A stretch of 62,262 bases of DNA. Origin: Paracoccaceae bacterium. Its GTDB lineage: Bacteria > Pseudomonadota > Alphaproteobacteria > Rhodobacterales > Rhodobacteraceae. The notes beneath the pieces were generated by a model, which was not told the DNA's origin, made no database searches, and saw only the letters and a list, made by a program, of their open reading frames with translations. The stretch is from assembly GCA_902512685.1 (NCBI GenBank), contig CABXKH010000006.1:1-62262 (forward strand). The letters run 5' to 3'. Positions 8,797-17,188 of the stretch are shown one piece after another. Made by a program: the position numbers and the translations under genes. The stretch's first letter is position 1. Each line of letters begins with the position of its first letter.

Positions 8797-10187
8797 ATCG
8801 CAAGCCTGCCTTTCCAATTTGCAATCTGAGCGCGCACCTGCTCTGGGGCAGTGCCGCCAAACGATACCCTTGATGCAACCGAATTTTCAACACCAAGTAC
8901 GGAAAATACATCTTCGGTTATTGCGCTGTGAACCGACTGCATATCTGCGAGGCTAAGCTCTGGTAGATCACAGCTGCGTTTTTCGGCCAGTGCCACCAAA
9001 GCGCCGGTGACATGATGGGCATCGCGAAACGGCATATTCAACGTGCGAACCAACCAATCCGCCAGGTCGGTGGCCGTGGAAAACCCTGAACCTGCGGCGG
9101 CGGCCAAAGCCTCTTGATTGGCCTGCATATCGCGCACCATGCCGTCCATTGCTGCCAGGGCCAAAATCAAATGATCGGCCGCGTCAAATACCTGTTCTTT
9201 GTCCTCTTGCATGTCCTTGGAGTAGGCAAGCGGCAAGCCTTTCATCACCATCATCAATGCAACATGGGCGCCAAAAATCCGCCCGACTTTGGCACGGATC
9301 AATTCTGCCGCATCAGGGTTTTTCTTTTGCGGCATGATGGATGAGCCTGTCGAAAACCTGTCAGACAAAGAAACGAAACGAAATTGCGCCGAAGACCAAA
9401 TGACCAGCTCTTCTGCAAACCGGCTAAGATGCATCGCGCAGATCGAAGCCAAGCTTAGAAATTCCAGCGCAAAGTCACGGTCGCTGACCGCATCCAGTGA
9501 ATTGGCCATAGGCCGGTCGAAACCAAGCGCCTGAGCAGTGTAATCCCGGTCAATCGGAAACGATGTTCCTGCAAGAGCAGCCGCCCCCAGCGGGCACTCA
9601 TTCATCCGCGCACGCGCATCGCGAACCCGCCCAAGGTCCCGTGAAAACATTTCCACATAGGCCATCATGTGATGCCCCCAAGTGACAGGCTGTGCTGTTT
9701 GCAGGTGGGTAAACCCGGGCATCACCCAACCTGCGCCAGCTTCGGCTTGGGTCAAAAGCCCTGAAATCAGGGAGGTAAGCGCCTGATCAGCCGCATCGAG
9801 TTGATCGCGCACCCACAGCCGGACATCAGTGGCCACCTGATCATTGCGCGAGCGCGCTGTATGCAAACGCCCTGCCGGCTCGCCTATAATTTCTTTCAAA
9901 CGCGCTTCGACATTCATATGAATATCTTCAAGCGCCGTAGAAAACTGAAACTCACCGCCTTGGATTTCTGACAAGACCGTGAACAGGCCTTTTCTTATGG
10001 CGTCGGCATCGCTATCTGAGATGATATCCTGTGCTGCCAGCATTGCGGCATGGGCCTGCGATCCGGCAATATCTTGTGCCGCCAGACGCTGGTCAAATCC
10101 AATGGACGCATTAATTGCTTCCATAATGGCATCCGGACCAGCGGCGAAACGGCCACCCCACATCTGGTTCGAGGACTTGTTTGACAT
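8793..10187 (-). CDS. argH: Argininosuccinate lyase
   Basis: Cleaves argininosuccinate to arginine and fumarate. It is a 464-aa member of the fumarase/aspartase superfamily, with the signature [12 protein letters not shown] near residue 278 containing the catalytic Ser, and other conserved blocks in [12 protein letters not shown] and [16 protein letters not shown]. The start at ATG 10187 ([14 protein letters not shown]) matches the family. The frame runs on to 10232, but that would overlap the divergent tlpA start. Only 22 bp separate the two start codons. It is followed by the 4-bp-overlapping lptM-like gene. Confidence 0.97.
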   Translation of the reverse strand: MSNKSSNQMWGGRFAAGPDAIMEAINASIGFDQRLAAQDIAGSQAHAAMLAAQDIISDSDADAIRKGLFTVLSEIQGGEFQFSTALEDIHMNVEARLKEIIGEPAGRLHTARSRNDQVATDVRLWVRDQLDAADQALTSLISGLLTQAEAGAGWVMPGFTHLQTAQPVTWGHHMMAYVEMFSRDLGRVRDARARMNECPLGAAALAGTSFPIDRDYTAQALGFDRPMANSLDAVSDRDFALEFLSLASICAMHLSRFAEELVIWSSAQFRFVSLSDRFSTGSSIMPQKKNPDAAELIRAKVGRIFGAHVALMMVMKGLPLAYSKDMQEDKEQVFDAADHLILALAAMDGMVRDMQANQEALAAAAGSGFSTATDLADWLVRTLNMPFRDAHHVTGALVALAEKRSCDLPELSLADMQSVHSAITEDVFSVLGVENSVASRVSFGGTAPEQVRAQIANWKGRLAI

Positions 10188-10209
10188 ATTGGAGCCTTTC
10201 GGAGGACGC

Positions 10210-10776
10210 ATGCGCGCTATTTCTTTGATCATTCTTTATACTGCTCTGATTGCAGGTGCAAATAGCGCCTTGGCAGAAAACTCTAATATTTCAGCGCTAA
10301 ATCAACTGCGCCAAGGCGACATGCAAAAGCTGGTGCTTCATGCCGCGCCCAAACGAGTTTCTAATATTCCGTTTTTGACCGAGAATGGTGCGGAGAAAAC
10401 GCTGGATGATTACAAAGGCCGCTATGTTTTGGTGAATTTTTGGGCCACTTGGTGCGCACCCTGCCGCGCTGAAATGCCAAGCCTTTCCACACTTCAATCC
10501 ACGATCGGCGGCAGTGACTTTAGCGTTGTAACCATTGCCACCGGCCGCAATACACCGGCAGCAATTGACAAATTTTTTGCCGAGATCGGAATAGGTAATT
10601 TACCAACATACCGCGACCCAAAACAAAAATTGGCGCGCAGCATGGCGGTGCTTGGACTGCCCGCAAGCATTTTAATCTCGCCAGATGGCCACGAGATTGG
10701 CCGCCTGCTTGGGGATGCCAATTGGTCAGACGCATCCGCGCTTGCCCTTCTGTCGTCTTGGATTGAACAAGATTAG
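10210..10776 (+). CDS. tlpA: TlpA-type periplasmic thioredoxin
   Basis: Exported disulfide reductase of the TlpA/ResA type, 188 aa. It has an N-terminal signal sequence (residues 1-22, ending NSALAEN), then a thioredoxin fold with the active site [13 protein letters not shown] near residue 80 and the cis-Pro region [10 protein letters not shown] near 152. Such proteins reduce cytochrome c apoproteins or oxidase copper-site cysteines in the periplasm. ATG 10210 is preceded by a near-perfect GGAGGA. The open frame upstream lies antisense within argH and is not coding. The gene is divergent from argH. Confidence 0.92.
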   Translation: MRAISLIILYTALIAGANSALAENSNISALNQLRQGDMQKLVLHAAPKRVSNIPFLTENGAEKTLDDYKGRYVLVNFWATWCAPCRAEMPSLSTLQSTIGGSDFSVVTIATGRNTPAAIDKFFAEIGIGNLPTYRDPKQKLARSMAVLGLPASILISPDGHEIGRLLGDANWSDASALALLSSWIEQD

Positions 10777-10823
10777 ATTGCTGGATCACCCCTAAGGCGG
10801 GATTTCGCAGCTAACCTAAAACC

Positions 10824-11756
10824 TTAAATCAGCCACACTGAACCCAATATCTGGCCTTCAGATTGACCTGAAAACTCTTTGCTCAACCAGGTCAACCCTG
10901 CAAAGCCCTGTTTGGATTTTTGGCCCCAATGTAGACCGGTACGAAACCGCAATCGACGACGACGCATAGTCGATTCTGCGCCATCAAAAAATGCGCTGTT
11001 TGACACGTGGCCGATATCGCCGCCGATAGAAAAACCCAATTTTTCTTCGCTCGCCCCGATGGCTCGGTATCGCTGACCGGTCACTTGATCTCTTATATAT
11101 AATTTGTCTGAAAATCCACTTCCAAAGTAAATATCCGCACCCACGCGTGCAAGCGTTTCCGCTGTCGCATACGCCTCAAAAAAGGGTCTGATAATTAGTC
11201 GATCCTCGTCAGGGACAGTTTTGGCAACTTCCAAAAACGGCCCGAATAGAACTTGATTGCTAATCTGGTTGGACAACACAGCCTCAGAGGCCAATTTTTC
11301 ATTCAAGGCTTCATGAAGATTTTTTTGAAAGTTATCAAGCCCGGTTTGCTGACCCAAAACAGATGCCCCAACGCCGATGCTATACTCTAGTCCTTTGCGT
11401 TGAAAATGGCTGTGCAAACTGAGGCCTAGATGCCCGACAAAAGGTCTATCAATACCACGTTTTCCACTTAGGTCTGAAGGCGCTATTATCTCGCCCAGAA
11501 AACGGGCTTCAACAAGTTCAGCAAACTCTTGGGGCAGTTCACCTTTCCATTTTTGCCCCCAAATACGACTTGAGCTAAATGACCCGGTTCGCCATCTGTC
11601 CTTGCCATCACCTAGCACATCATTTGTGGTTAACCGGCCATTACCAATAAAGTGCCTTTTCTGTTTATTTTCTGATAAACCTTCTGCCACTACAGGTAGA
11701 GTGAAAAAACCCAAAAGAATTGAGAGTTTCAGGGCCTGAACAAATAATAATCTCAT
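10824..11756 (-). CDS. LpxR-type lipid A 3'-O-deacylase (DUF2219)
   Basis: Outer-membrane beta-barrel protein of 310 aa with a signal peptide (about residues 1-24, ending PVVAEG). The first barrel segment carries LTTNDVLGDGKDRWRTGS, matching the Asn-Asp and following Asp-Arg/Thr-Gly pattern of LpxR. GQQTGLDNFQKNLHEAL near residues 134-150 matches the catalytic Q-x-x-x-H segment. LpxR removes the 3'-acyloxyacyl group from lipid A, remodelling the surface and lowering endotoxin stimulation. The ATG is preceded by GGAGGG. The gene stands alone, convergent with tlpA, with a long AT-rich region upstream. Assignment is to family; activity is inferred. Confidence 0.8.
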   Translation of the reverse strand: MRLLFVQALKLSILLGFFTLPVVAEGLSENKQKRHFIGNGRLTTNDVLGDGKDRWRTGSFSSSRIWGQKWKGELPQEFAELVEARFLGEIIAPSDLSGKRGIDRPFVGHLGLSLHSHFQRKGLEYSIGVGASVLGQQTGLDNFQKNLHEALNEKLASEAVLSNQISNQVLFGPFLEVAKTVPDEDRLIIRPFFEAYATAETLARVGADIYFGSGFSDKLYIRDQVTGQRYRAIGASEEKLGFSIGGDIGHVSNSAFFDGAESTMRRRRLRFRTGLHWGQKSKQGFAGLTWLSKEFSGQSEGQILGSVWLI

Positions 11757-12257
11757 GAATGAGCCCTCCTAAATAGAATAAATGGAAAAAAGATCAAAAA
11801 AATAAATCATACTAATACCAACTTCACTGACAACATCCAGCGCTGCTTTTCAATAGATTCATGAAAAATAATCACCAACCCACAAAAGATTTGGTTTTAA
11901 AAAATGTTGTCGCTCACCCAGAATGTCAACCTGCACAACACTTTCGATCCTCCTAACATGCGATTTTTGCAAATCGGCCAATTGAATAAATCGAAAATAA
12001 CTGCTTTTGAACAAAACGCCGTTGGCGCATCTTTTTACATTTTTTATTTGAGAAAAAATAGGTGGGCGAATTTTTAACCACTTTAAATAAATAAAACTGT
12101 ATTGAAATTCTCAAGAAAACCACTTAATCTACTATTAGATGAGTTAAACTCTTCCCACATTTTAAGAAATCAGTAGTAAATTAATGAAGGCAAAGTAACA
12201 TTGAAACAGTAAATATTTTAAATAAACGAGTAAAGAACAATTCAATACTATAAGAAT
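11757..12257. other. AT-rich intergenic region between lpxR-like and H-NS-type genes
   Basis: A 501-bp divergent gap, clearly richer in A+T than its surroundings, with many short A and T runs. It must hold promoters for both flanking genes. I found no convincing coding frame: a 31-codon frame from ATG 11861 lacks a ribosome site. I found no clean CtrA, sigma-54 or FliA motif. AT-rich DNA of this kind is the usual target of H-NS-type proteins, so binding by the adjacent gene product is plausible but unproven. Confidence 0.6.
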
Positions 12258-12578
12258 ATGGATAAAACTATGAAACCTGACTTGGACAATTACACCTTAG
12301 AAGAATTAACATCCTTAAAAAAGGATGTCGAAGCTGCCATCAATTCATTTAATGCGCGCGCTTTGGCACATGCCCGCGAAGAGCTGGAAAAAACTGCCAA
12401 ATCCATGGGCTACAAGCTTGATGAAATCTTTGAAATGCGCAAACCGCGTGCGAAAGTTGCCCCAAAATATCGCAATTCAGATGACCAAGACCAAACTTGG
12501 ACAGGGCGCGGCCGCAAACCCAAGTGGGTTGAATACGCGCTTCAGAGCGGAAAAACATTAGAAGACCTTAGAATCTGA
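12258..12578 (+). CDS. H-NS family nucleoid-associated protein (HvrA-like)
   Basis: Small DNA-binding protein of 106 aa. The N-terminal half is a charged, coiled-coil-type oligomerisation region (YTLEELTSLKKDVEAAINSF and following). The C-terminus carries the H-NS DNA-binding core TWTGRGRKPKWV near residues 80-91, which inserts into the minor groove of AT-rich DNA. Rhodobacter HvrA and Spb share this form. The start is not certain: ATG 12258 and ATG 12270 are both possible and neither has a strong ribosome site. It lies next to the AT-rich intergenic region. It could silence transferred or AT-rich genes, or regulate light/oxygen-dependent genes as HvrA does; the sequence does not say which. 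Confidence 0.9.
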   Translation: MDKTMKPDLDNYTLEELTSLKKDVEAAINSFNARALAHAREELEKTAKSMGYKLDEIFEMRKPRAKVAPKYRNSDDQDQTWTGRGRKPKWVEYALQSGKTLEDLRI

Positions 12579-12647
12579 TGGCCATCTTCCCAAAAATTTT
12601 GGCTCAGGCGCTTATCATCTGAACCATTGGGTGACAAAGCTGTATGG

Positions 12648-12687
12648 CACAGTGTTTTAAATTTACTCTGGTTATTAAAACACCGTG
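12648..12687. terminator. Bidirectional terminator-like hairpin
   Basis: Inverted repeat in the gap between convergent genes. The left arm 12648-12660 (CACAGTGTTTTAA) pairs with the right arm 12675-12687 with one mismatch, around a 14-base loop. Each arm contains a run of four T or A, so the structure could end transcription from both the H-NS-type gene and the enolase-superfamily gene, whose stop codon directly follows. Confidence 0.6.
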
Positions 12688-13782
12688 TCATATGACAATT
12701 TCAAATGGCTCCAAGAGTGACCAGTCAAACGTGACCCCGATGCCCGCAGTGTCTGGCGCAACTGCATGGTGGTGATTAAGCTGGAGGGGTTGGCGGGTAT
12801 AGCGGTCGATTGGAAAACTATGGACTTCCAGCCAACCACCATGCGGCTGTGAACTGACCAAACTGACATGCAACTCCTGCATTCCGTGACTGCAGATCGG
12901 AACGCCGGCTATTCGGCTCTTGTCTGCCACTTGTAACCACCCTGTTATACCACCGCAATTTGATGCGTCAGGCTGCACAAAACTTAACTGTGACTGTGCC
13001 AGCGCCATTTCAAATTCATGTAATGTATGAAGGTTTTCACCCTGCGCCACCGCCATTCCTGTCGCTTGGGCAATATCGGCGTAACCGGAATAATCATCGG
13101 GTATAATTGGCTCTTCAAACCAAAAAATATTTTGATCTTTTATGGCGTTGGCCAATTCGGTTGCCTGAGTAACAGACAAAGAATAATTGGCGTCAATCAT
13201 GAACGTCACGTCTGGTCCGATCAGTTGCCGCACTGCGCGGATGCGCTCAATATCATCCGCCATATTTGGTTGGCCAACTTTTATTTTTACCGCATTAAAG
13301 CCTGCCTCAAGATACCTTTGGACGTTGCCAAGCAGCTTGGGAAGAGGAAAGCCTAAATCAATCCCGCCAGCGTAGGCTTTGCATGTGTTTGAATGCCCGC
13401 CTGCGCGTTTCCATAAAGGCTGGTCTTCAGCTTTGCAGCGCAGATCCCAAAGTGCGATATCAACTGCGGATATGGCAAAACTTACCAAACCCCCACGACC
13501 GACATAGTGCAAGTGCCACTGCATCCGATCATAAATGTCTTCGACAGGGGTCGCATCCAAGCCACGTAAATAAGGCGCAATATCATGTTTAATTAAGGCT
13601 GCCGTGGCATGCCCGCCGCGCCCGCCATTATATGTGTACCCCGTCGCCGAGCGCCCATCTTCCAGCATAACAGTGGCCGTTATTAAATGAAAATGACTGT
13701 GATAGCCGTGCTTGGCATCAACCAAAACCTCTTCTAATGGCACATTGAAAAGGCGCGCTTTTATATCTTTTATTTTTCCCAT
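12688..13782 (-). CDS. Enolase-superfamily sugar-acid dehydratase (mandelate racemase subgroup)
   Basis: TIM-barrel enzyme of 364 aa that abstracts a proton alpha to a carboxylate with Mg2+. The subgroup marks are visible: the KxK general base in AVKIKVG near residue 166, metal ligands in MIDANYSL (Asp), WFEEPI (Glu) and AQGENLHT (Glu), and the second base His in [12 protein letters not shown] near 300. The KxK motif places it in the mandelate racemase group, not the ManD mannonate dehydratase group. Its neighbours handle uronates and aldonates, so an acid-sugar dehydratase giving a 2-keto-3-deoxy acid is likely; the precise substrate is open. It is divergent from the oxidoreductase at 14195. 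Confidence 0.82.
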   Translation of the reverse strand: MGKIKDIKARLFNVPLEEVLVDAKHGYHSHFHLITATVMLEDGRSATGYTYNGGRGGHATAALIKHDIAPYLRGLDATPVEDIYDRMQWHLHYVGRGGLVSFAISAVDIALWDLRCKAEDQPLWKRAGGHSNTCKAYAGGIDLGFPLPKLLGNVQRYLEAGFNAVKIKVGQPNMADDIERIRAVRQLIGPDVTFMIDANYSLSVTQATELANAIKDQNIFWFEEPIIPDDYSGYADIAQATGMAVAQGENLHTLHEFEMALAQSQLSFVQPDASNCGGITGWLQVADKSRIAGVPICSHGMQELHVSLVSSQPHGGWLEVHSFPIDRYTRQPLQLNHHHAVAPDTAGIGVTFDWSLLEPFEIVI

Positions 13783-14194
13783 TACGGACCTCTCAATTGG
13801 CTAAGTTCCAACACTCGGTTGATAATATGATCCCTTTGTCTGTGCAAAGAGCGCTTTTCGAATGCCGTATTGAAACCCCATTTTCTTTGCCCTTGGCTGC
13901 ATGGAAGAATGATACCATGCAGGAATGCATCCAACCTAACCAACACTCTTAACCAGGGCGGTTATCCCAACGCAATTCTTGTTAAGTCCTTGTTTCATAT
14001 GATTTCCCCCCTTATCCCGGCTAAATATTTATATTGACCAGAAGCCGAATAGCCATATATCTGATTGGATCAAAGTCACCGATGCAAGCCCATACTGACA
14101 CGACAAAAGCAAAACTGATACTTTTTAACAACCTCGTTACAGCAATTATTTTGGCCAGACTTTGCCAAAACACAGCAAGACATAAAGGACAGAG
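13783..14194. promoter_or_regulatory. Divergent control region with inverted repeat
   Basis: A 412-bp gap between the dehydratase gene (leftward) and the dehydrogenase gene (rightward). It contains a perfect 8-bp inverted repeat, CTGCATGG at 13897-13904 and CCATGCAG at 13915-13922, with a 10-bp spacer. This geometry suits a dimeric regulator operator, but no regulator gene is nearby. The right end holds AAAGGACAGAG as the ribosome site for the dehydrogenase gene. No credible small gene was found. Confidence 0.45.
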
Positions 14195-15082
14195 ATGGAA
14201 AAACCAATAAATGTTGCCTTTCTCGGAACTGGGTTGATGGGCTTTCCGATGGCGCAAAATATATTAAAAAGCGGCCACAACGTTACGGTCTGGAACCGCA
14301 GTTCTGGCAAAGCCGAACCACTGCTGGATTTTGGAGCAAAAATTTCCCAAACTCCGACAGATGCAATAGACGGCGCCGAAGTTATTATTAGCATGTTGTC
14401 CGATGGCGCAGCTGTACAGGGGATATTGGATAGCCATAAACTTCAGGCGGCTCTGGTTAAAAAGTCTATATGGATCGACATGTCGAGCACAAAACCCGCA
14501 GAAGCCCGCACGCAGGCCTTAACTCTTAAATCTCTTGGTGTTGATCATCTTGATGCACCGGTATCCGGGGGGACAAAAGGCGCCGAAGGCGCAAGCCTTG
14601 CGATCATGGCTGGCGGTCAAGCCGCTGCATTTGAAACTGCAAAGCCTGTACTATCTGCAATGGGCCGGCCGGTTCATGTTGGTCCGTCTGGATCGGGGCA
14701 ATTGGCAAAACTGGCCAATCAAGCGATCGTGGGCGTGACCATAGGCGCCGTGGCCGAGGCTATGCTTATGCTGGAAGCGGGCGGCGCGGACCCTGCATCG
14801 GTTCGCGATGCTTTGCGGGGCGGATTTGCTGATGGGACAATTTTGCAGCAACATGGCGCGCGTATGACCGAAGGTGATTTTACGCCGGGCGGGCCTTCAA
14901 AATTGCAACTCAAAGACCTCAACAACGTACTTTCTGAAGCAAAGGACCTTGGCTTAACGCTTCCCGTCACCGAACACATCCGCGACCGGTTCAAGTATTT
15001 TGTCGATCAGATGCAGGGCGAAAATCTAGATCATTCTGGTTTATATTTAGAACTAAAAGCGCAAAATGGGTTGAACGAATGA
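14195..15082 (+). CDS. 3-hydroxyisobutyrate-dehydrogenase-type NAD(P) oxidoreductase
   Basis: Beta-hydroxyacid dehydrogenase of 295 aa. The Rossmann motif is FLGTGLMGFPMAQNIL near residues 9-24, the substrate-binding signature DAPVSGGTKGAEGASLAIM lies near 120-138, and the catalytic Lys is in GQLAKLANQ near 171. Family members reduce tartronate semialdehyde or succinic semialdehyde, or oxidise 3-hydroxyisobutyrate or L-threonate (LtnD). Adjacency to a DenD-type gene (4-bp ATGA overlap) makes four-carbon aldonate oxidation, such as L-threonate, a good candidate. Specificity cannot be settled from sequence. An AAAGGA ribosome site precedes ATG 14195. Confidence 0.88.
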   Translation: MEKPINVAFLGTGLMGFPMAQNILKSGHNVTVWNRSSGKAEPLLDFGAKISQTPTDAIDGAEVIISMLSDGAAVQGILDSHKLQAALVKKSIWIDMSSTKPAEARTQALTLKSLGVDHLDAPVSGGTKGAEGASLAIMAGGQAAAFETAKPVLSAMGRPVHVGPSGSGQLAKLANQAIVGVTIGAVAEAMLMLEAGGADPASVRDALRGGFADGTILQQHGARMTEGDFTPGGPSKLQLKDLNNVLSEAKDLGLTLPVTEHIRDRFKYFVDQMQGENLDHSGLYLELKAQNGLNE

Positions 15083-16053
15083 CAAAGATACTGATCTTGG
15101 GCGGCGGCGGTATGGTGGGTCAAAAGCTTGCCGGCCAGTTAAAGGTAGATGGATTATCGCGAAAAGCTATAGACGATATTACAGCACTGGACCTAGGCTT
15201 TCCCAAAAATAGCGTTGCCGGGGTCAAGCAAGTGGTTGGCGATCTATCCGATCGTTCAAAACTGGCAGAACTCATCGCCCAGCGCCCTGATATTGTTTAC
15301 CATTTGGCTGCGGTTGTTTCCGGAGAAGCAGAACGGGAATTTGACAAGGGCTGGCAGGTCAATATGTTCCATATGTGGCATTTGCTAGAACTGCTTCGAA
15401 GCGAAAACATCGCCAGTGGTGGGGACTATTGCCCCAAAGTTATCTTTACTTCTTCGGTTGCGGTCTTTGGCGGGCCGTTTCCAGAGTATATCGATGATGA
15501 TTTTCTCACTGCCCCGCAAACCAGCTATGGCGCGCAAAAAGCAACTTGCGAACTCATTCTTTCCGATTTTAGCCGCAAAGGATTTGTCGATGGGATCTCG
15601 TTGCGTCTGCCAACCGTTTGTGTCCGGCCCGGCAAACCCAATCTGGCGGCCTCTTCGTTTTTTTCCGGCATAATCCGCGAGCCATTGAATGGCCAACAGG
15701 CCATCTTACCCGTTGCGGACAGCGTGCGCCATACACATGCGTCCCCAAGATCGGCTGCAGGCTTTCTGCGCCATGCTGCAACCGTGAACGGGGCAAAAAT
15801 TGGTGCGCGGCGTGCCATTAACCTTCCCGGTGTGAGCTGCACAGTGGCCGAACAGATCGAAGCCCTCAGACGCGTCGCCGGGCAAGCCGTTGTTGATTTG
15901 ATTGTCCCTCAACCCGATCCTGACATTATCAAAATTGTCGATACCTGGCCCAAGGCATTTAATCCCCAACTTGCGATTTCTTTGGGCTTCAAAGCAGAGC
16001 AAAGTTTTGATCAGATCATTGAAATTTACCGCGCGGATGACTTTGAACCCTAA
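15079..16053 (+). CDS. denD: DenD-type NAD-dependent sugar-acid dehydrogenase (SDR)
   Basis: Extended short-chain dehydrogenase of 324 aa, resembling D-erythronate dehydrogenase. It has the glycine motif ILILGGGGMVGQKLA near residue 4, the HLAAVVSGEAE segment, the catalytic Ser in FTSSVAVFGG, and Tyr-Lys in SYGAQKA near residue 154. RLPTVCVRPGKPN and FFSGIIREPLNGQ are typical DenD-like blocks. DenD oxidises D-erythronate to 2-oxo-tetronate; its usual partners OtnK, OtnI and OtnC are not in this window. Translation is coupled to the preceding dehydrogenase by a 4-bp overlap. The symbol rests on family resemblance. Confidence 0.78.
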   Translation: MTKILILGGGGMVGQKLAGQLKVDGLSRKAIDDITALDLGFPKNSVAGVKQVVGDLSDRSKLAELIAQRPDIVYHLAAVVSGEAEREFDKGWQVNMFHMWHLLELLRSENIASGGDYCPKVIFTSSVAVFGGPFPEYIDDDFLTAPQTSYGAQKATCELILSDFSRKGFVDGISLRLPTVCVRPGKPNLAASSFFSGIIREPLNGQQAILPVADSVRHTHASPRSAAGFLRHAATVNGAKIGARRAINLPGVSCTVAEQIEALRRVAGQAVVDLIVPQPDPDIIKIVDTWPKAFNPQLAISLGFKAEQSFDQIIEIYRADDFEP

Positions 16054-16210
16054 GCCCCCGCTGACGCTGCTGCGCCAATGACGTTTCTTCCTGGTGAAGG
16101 CTTTTTTAGGCTACGCTAATCTTGCAATTGCTGTAGTGTTGCCTTGGGATATATGCTGTGACCCCAAATCTAACCCTCTGATAACGCGGTTTATTCCGTG
16201 GAGTACGACA

Positions 16211-17083
16211 ATGAAAATAGCCGCCATCGGTGAAGCAATGATCGAAATGTCCATCACCGGGGATCAGGCCCAGTTGGGTGTGGCGGGCGATACGCTGAAT
16301 ACGGCGATCTATTTCAAGCGTACCGCTCCACAGATCGAAGTTGATTATATCACCCGACTTGGCAGGGACAGCTTTTCCAAACGCATCAAAAGCTTTATTG
16401 CGGATCAGTCTTTGGGCACCAGCGCCATTGAAACCGACGATGATCGCGTGCCGGGGCTTTATGCCATTACAACCGATTATCACGGCGAGCGGTCCTTTTC
16501 CTATTGGCGGGATCAATCAGCGGCACGTCACTTGTTCCAATCACAAAACTCTTATTCTTTTCATTGCCTTAAAGATTATGATGCGCTGTATCTGTCGGGC
16601 ATAACACTGGCCATTCTGCCGCCATCTGTGAGTATGGCGCTGCTTGAATATCTAAACCAGTCGGCACATATCTTGGCCTTTGACAGCAATTACAGGCCCG
16701 CACTTTGGCCTGAGCAAAATACGGCAAAGAGTTTAATCACAGAATTTTGGAAGCGCGCGGATTTGGCGCTTCCGTCGATTGATGATGAAATGTTGCTGAT
16801 GCAGCAAAGCGCTGCGGCGGTCACCGAGCGGTTTATCAAAAGCGGTCTTTCTGGGGCCTTGAAACGCGGAGCCGAAGGGCCCATTTCCCTCGGGGAAGTG
16901 GTGGATCAAACCTATCTACCGGCGCAAAACGTGCTCGATACCACTGCTGCCGGCGATAGTTTTAACGGCGCCTATCTGGCGGCCAAATTTAGCGGCGCAT
17001 CACAGGCTGAAGCGCTGGCTAAAGGCCATGATTGCGCGCGCCATGTGGTTCAGCATCGCGGCGCAATTGCACCTTTGGTGTGA
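16211..17083 (+). CDS. kdgK: 2-keto-3-deoxygluconate kinase (PfkB family)
   Basis: Sugar kinase of 290 aa. ATG 16211 (MKIAAIGEAMIEM) is the correct start; the frame open upstream adds an unrelated leader. Motifs include GVAGDTLNTAIYFKR near the N-terminus, contacting the sugar, and the PfkB anion hole and catalytic Asp in DTTAAGDSFNGAYLA near residue 246. KdgK phosphorylates 2-keto-3-deoxygluconate to KDPG, the joining point of hexuronate breakdown and the Entner-Doudoroff route. It follows the DenD-type gene after 157 bp and faces uxuB and uxaC, whose pathway it would complete. Confidence 0.85.
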   Translation: MKIAAIGEAMIEMSITGDQAQLGVAGDTLNTAIYFKRTAPQIEVDYITRLGRDSFSKRIKSFIADQSLGTSAIETDDDRVPGLYAITTDYHGERSFSYWRDQSAARHLFQSQNSYSFHCLKDYDALYLSGITLAILPPSVSMALLEYLNQSAHILAFDSNYRPALWPEQNTAKSLITEFWKRADLALPSIDDEMLLMQQSAAAVTERFIKSGLSGALKRGAEGPISLGEVVDQTYLPAQNVLDTTAAGDSFNGAYLAAKFSGASQAEALAKGHDCARHVVQHRGAIAPLV

Positions 17084-17113
17084 CCTGTTTCAGCCTTCAA
17101 AACCTTGGATTTT

Positions 17114-17181
17114 GACCCTCTGTATCGCGTCGGTATTGCGGCAGTATCGCGGTGGTGCGTTTTTGGCGGGATCAGAGGGTC
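17114..17181. terminator. Long-loop inverted repeat between convergent kdgK and uxuB
   Basis: Perfect 9-bp arms GACCCTCTG (17114-17122) and CAGAGGGTC (17173-17181) flank a 50-base GC-rich segment that contains two copies of TATCGCG. Just before it, TCAAAA and TTTTGA form another small hairpin. The gap between the converging stop codons is only 105 bp, so a two-way terminator is the simplest reading. Confidence 0.4.
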
Positions 17182-17188
17182 TGTTTGA

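Noticed and set aside
11861-11956. 31-codon frame in the AT-rich gap before the H-NS-type gene
   Set aside because: No Shine-Dalgarno sequence and a composition expected by chance.
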